From Clostridiales bacterium (GTDB lineage: Bacteria > Bacillota > Clostridia > Oscillospirales > Oscillospiraceae), in NCBI GenBank assembly GCA_019422005.1, contig JAHZEF010000130.1, positions 1 through 6,485 on the forward strand: a DNA stretch of 6,485 nucleotides. The letters are read 5' to 3'. The notes below the pieces were generated by a model. The model was not told the origin of the DNA. It searched no databases and saw only the letters and a list, made by a program, of their open reading frames with translations. The stretch's first letter is position 1. The number at the start of each line of letters is the position of its first letter. The position numbers were made by a program, and so were the translations under genes. Below, piece by piece: positions 4,940 to 6,485 of this stretch.

Positions 4940-6319
4940 CTACGCTTCCTCAATGGTGTACCGGGCAACATTCTCCTCTGCCGCCTGGCGCTTCTCAAAG
5001 AACTTCTCCGCCAGCTGCGGGAATGCGATGTAGCTCAGGACATCTTCGTCACACCGCGCCGTCTCGCCCAGCTCCTGCTTGGTTTTCTCAAACATCGGCG
5101 CCAGCGTATCGGCATAACGCCCCTGCAGCGGCTTCTCATCACCCAGAACCTTCCTGAGCACGTCGGGATCAATGGGAGCCGGCGTTTTGCCGTACTCGCC
5201 GCGGCAGTAGGCCACAATTTCCTTCGAGACGTTCTTGTAGCGCTCGCCGGCCAGCACGTTCTGCACCGCCTGGACGCCCACCATCTGGGAAGTCGGCGTG
5301 ACCAGCGGCGGGTAGCCCAGATCCTTGCGCACCTTGGGCGTCTCCACCAGCGCCTCGTCAAAACGATCCAGCGCATTCATCATCTTCAGCTGGCTCAGGA
5401 GGTTGGACAGCATTCCGCCGGGCACCTGATACGTCAGGCACTGCGTATCCGTCGTCATGGACTTGGGCATCAGCGTGCCGTCTGCAATATAGCCGTCGCG
5501 GATCGGCTTGAAGAAATCTGCAATTTCCTTGAGGATCTTGTCGTCGGTGGTTACCTCGTATCCCAGCTGCTGCAGGGCATAGGCCATGGTTTCGGTCGCC
5601 GGCTGGGAGGTGCCGCCGGAGAAGGGGGAAATCGCGGTGTCCACGATATCCACGCCGGCCTCCACCGCCTTCAGGTACGTCATAAACGCCAGGCCGGTTG
5701 TGGAATGGGTATGGAGGTCAATGGGCAGATCCACCGCATCCTTGATGGCGGACACCAGATCATACGCCTCTTTCGGGCCCATGATGCCGGCCATATCCTT
5801 GATACAGATGGAGCCGACGCCCATCTCCTTGAGTTCCCTGACCATCTTCACGTAATTCTCCAGGGTATGGACCGGAGACGTGGTATAGGAAATCGTACCG
5901 GAAGCCAGCGCGCCCCATTTGATGGTCTCCTCAATGGCGACTTTCATGTTGTTGATATCATTCAGCGCGTCAAAGATGCGGATGATATCAATGCCGTCCT
6001 TGACGGAATATTCCACGAATTTACGGACCACATCGTCCGGATAGTGCTTATAGCCCAGAATATTCTGGCCGCGCAGGAGCATCTGCAGCTTGGAATTCGG
6101 CAGCTTTGCGCGCAGCTTCCTCAGCCGCTCCCACGGATCCTCGTTGAGATACCGCAGACAGACGTCGAACGTGGCGCCGCCCCAGCATTCCACCGCGTAA
6201 TAGCCGGCCTGATCAATTTTGCTGAGAATGGGTTCATAGACGTCATAGGGCAAACGGGTTGCGATCAAAGACTGGTTTGCATCGCGCAGAACCGTTTCCG
6301 TAAATTGAACCTTTTTCAT
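4940..6319 (-). CDS. oadA: Oxaloacetate decarboxylase alpha / pyruvate carboxyltransferase subunit (no biotin domain)
   Basis: This 459-residue carboxyltransferase of the OadA/PycB/transcarboxylase-5S family moves CO2 from oxaloacetate to biotin, leaving pyruvate. Metal-site residues are visible: D13 in TVLRDANQSL, K174 in CIKDMAG (the lysine that is carboxylated in the family), and H203 and H205 in DLHTHSTTGLA. The stretch LLRGQNILGYKHYPDDVV (81-98) is typical of oxaloacetate/pyruvate enzymes rather than of CoA-ester decarboxylases, and SGGTSQPATE (234-243) is conserved. The barrel covers about 1-290, followed by the helical C-terminal domain. It ends without the biotin domain of Klebsiella OadA (about 596 aa); the separate carrier replaces it. 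The start at 6319 is chosen for GGAGGT (6326-6331) 6 bases upstream and a standard N-terminus; the frame stays open to a GTG at 6439 without a ribosome site. It is first in the four-gene operon. The alternative is a PycB-type role in the carboxylation direction, but the adjacent oadB favours decarboxylation. Confidence 0.92.
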   Translation of the reverse strand: MKKVQFTETVLRDANQSLIATRLPYDVYEPILSKIDQAGYYAVECWGGATFDVCLRYLNEDPWERLRKLRAKLPNSKLQMLLRGQNILGYKHYPDDVVRKFVEYSVKDGIDIIRIFDALNDINNMKVAIEETIKWGALASGTISYTTSPVHTLENYVKMVRELKEMGVGSICIKDMAGIMGPKEAYDLVSAIKDAVDLPIDLHTHSTTGLAFMTYLKAVEAGVDIVDTAISPFSGGTSQPATETMAYALQQLGYEVTTDDKILKEIADFFKPIRDGYIADGTLMPKSMTTDTQCLTYQVPGGMLSNLLSQLKMMNALDRFDEALVETPKVRKDLGYPPLVTPTSQMVGVQAVQNVLAGERYKNVSKEIVAYCRGEYGKTPAPIDPDVLRKVLGDEKPLQGRYADTLAPMFEKTKQELGETARCDEDVLSYIAFPQLAEKFFEKRQAAEENVARYTIEEA

Positions 6320-6340
6320 GAATACACCTCCAATTTGGCT

Positions 6341-6452
6341 CGCAGAACATCCGTCGGGCGGACGTCCTGCGGCATGCCCTTCCGAGCGCACACAGCGGTT
6401 AAACCGCGCGGAAGGCAGGTATGCCTGTGGGTAGTCCACAGCAGACCTGCCT
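6341..6452 (-). promoter_or_regulatory. Candidate structured leader RNA of the oad operon
   Basis: Upstream of oadA the minus-strand RNA can form three hairpins. H1 pairs 6452-6445 with 6420-6413 and has an inner 6-bp stem (6441-6436 with 6430-6425). H2 pairs 6415-6409 with 6384-6378. H3 pairs 6371-6359 with 6353-6341, 13 bp with a 5-base loop. H1 and H2 share bases 6413-6415, so their outer pairs exclude each other. The two imperfect pairs of H3 are G-U in minus RNA but A-C in plus RNA, pointing to a minus-strand transcript. No T-run follows H3, so it is not a terminator. The oadA ribosome site (6326-6331) lies 9 bases beyond. I do not recognise a known riboswitch, and no promoter is clear in 6453-6485; it may lie outside the window. 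Confidence 0.45.
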
Positions 6453-6485
6453 AGTTTTCGCCTGCTATGGATTTGAAGCTGTCAG

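Noticed and set aside
6341..6371. The 13-bp hairpin upstream of oadA as an intrinsic terminator
   Set aside because: No T-run follows on either strand.
6320..6439. 40-codon N-terminal extension of oadA to a GTG
   Set aside because: It lacks a ribosome site and family similarity and lies over the structured leader. ATG 6319 has a strong ribosome site.
4877..6454. 525-codon open frame on the plus strand opposite oadA
   Set aside because: It is antisense to a gene with clear family motifs. It is rich in His, Gln and Arg, has no recognisable domain, and is the kind of frame that GC-rich codon use leaves open.

Overview
The window looks like chromosomal DNA from a GC-rich anaerobic Firmicute, probably a gut-type Clostridium relative in the Oscillospirales/Eubacteriales. 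This is inferred from AGGAGG-type ribosome sites, TTGACA/TATAAT-type promoters, and a sodium-pumping biotin decarboxylase operon with a separate biotin carrier. I cannot name a species.

Layout. Positions 1-271 hold two copies of a roughly 115-base structured repeat spaced 155 bases apart. Each copy has a perfect 13-bp hairpin, a strong Shine-Dalgarno sequence with ATG, and a second hairpin. No real gene follows either copy. Read on the minus strand, the second hairpin of copy 2 is the terminator of a tRNA-Ser(CGA) gene (273-363, minus). The tRNA promoter (462-490) and the promoter of a small Smr-like protein (519-547) face away from each other. The Smr-like gene (574-918, plus) runs into a convergent GNAT acetyltransferase gene (905-1582, minus), with a 14-base overlap. 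An RlmI-type 23S rRNA cytosine methyltransferase (1663-2841, plus) is divergent from the GNAT gene. A strong bidirectional terminator (2973-3004) separates it from the last block.

The last block is a four-gene minus-strand operon read right to left: oadA (carboxyltransferase, 6319-4940), oadG (small membrane anchor, 4928-4608), a biotin carrier protein (4606-4208) and oadB (membrane decarboxylase/Na+ pump, 4195-3011). Gaps are 1 to 12 bases, and each gene has its own ribosome site. Together they should move CO2 from oxaloacetate to biotin on the carrier. OadB would then release it while exporting Na+, giving pyruvate plus a sodium gradient. The 165 bases upstream of oadA can fold into several strong hairpins. 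In the last of these, both non-Watson-Crick pairs are G-U only in the minus-strand RNA, so it may be a structured leader of the operon mRNA.

The protein genes are ordinary. The places most worth a second look are the two structured non-coding regions: the tandem repeat with a buried ribosome site and three-way compensatory changes at 1-271, and the oad leader at 6341-6452. Neither matches an RNA family I can name.
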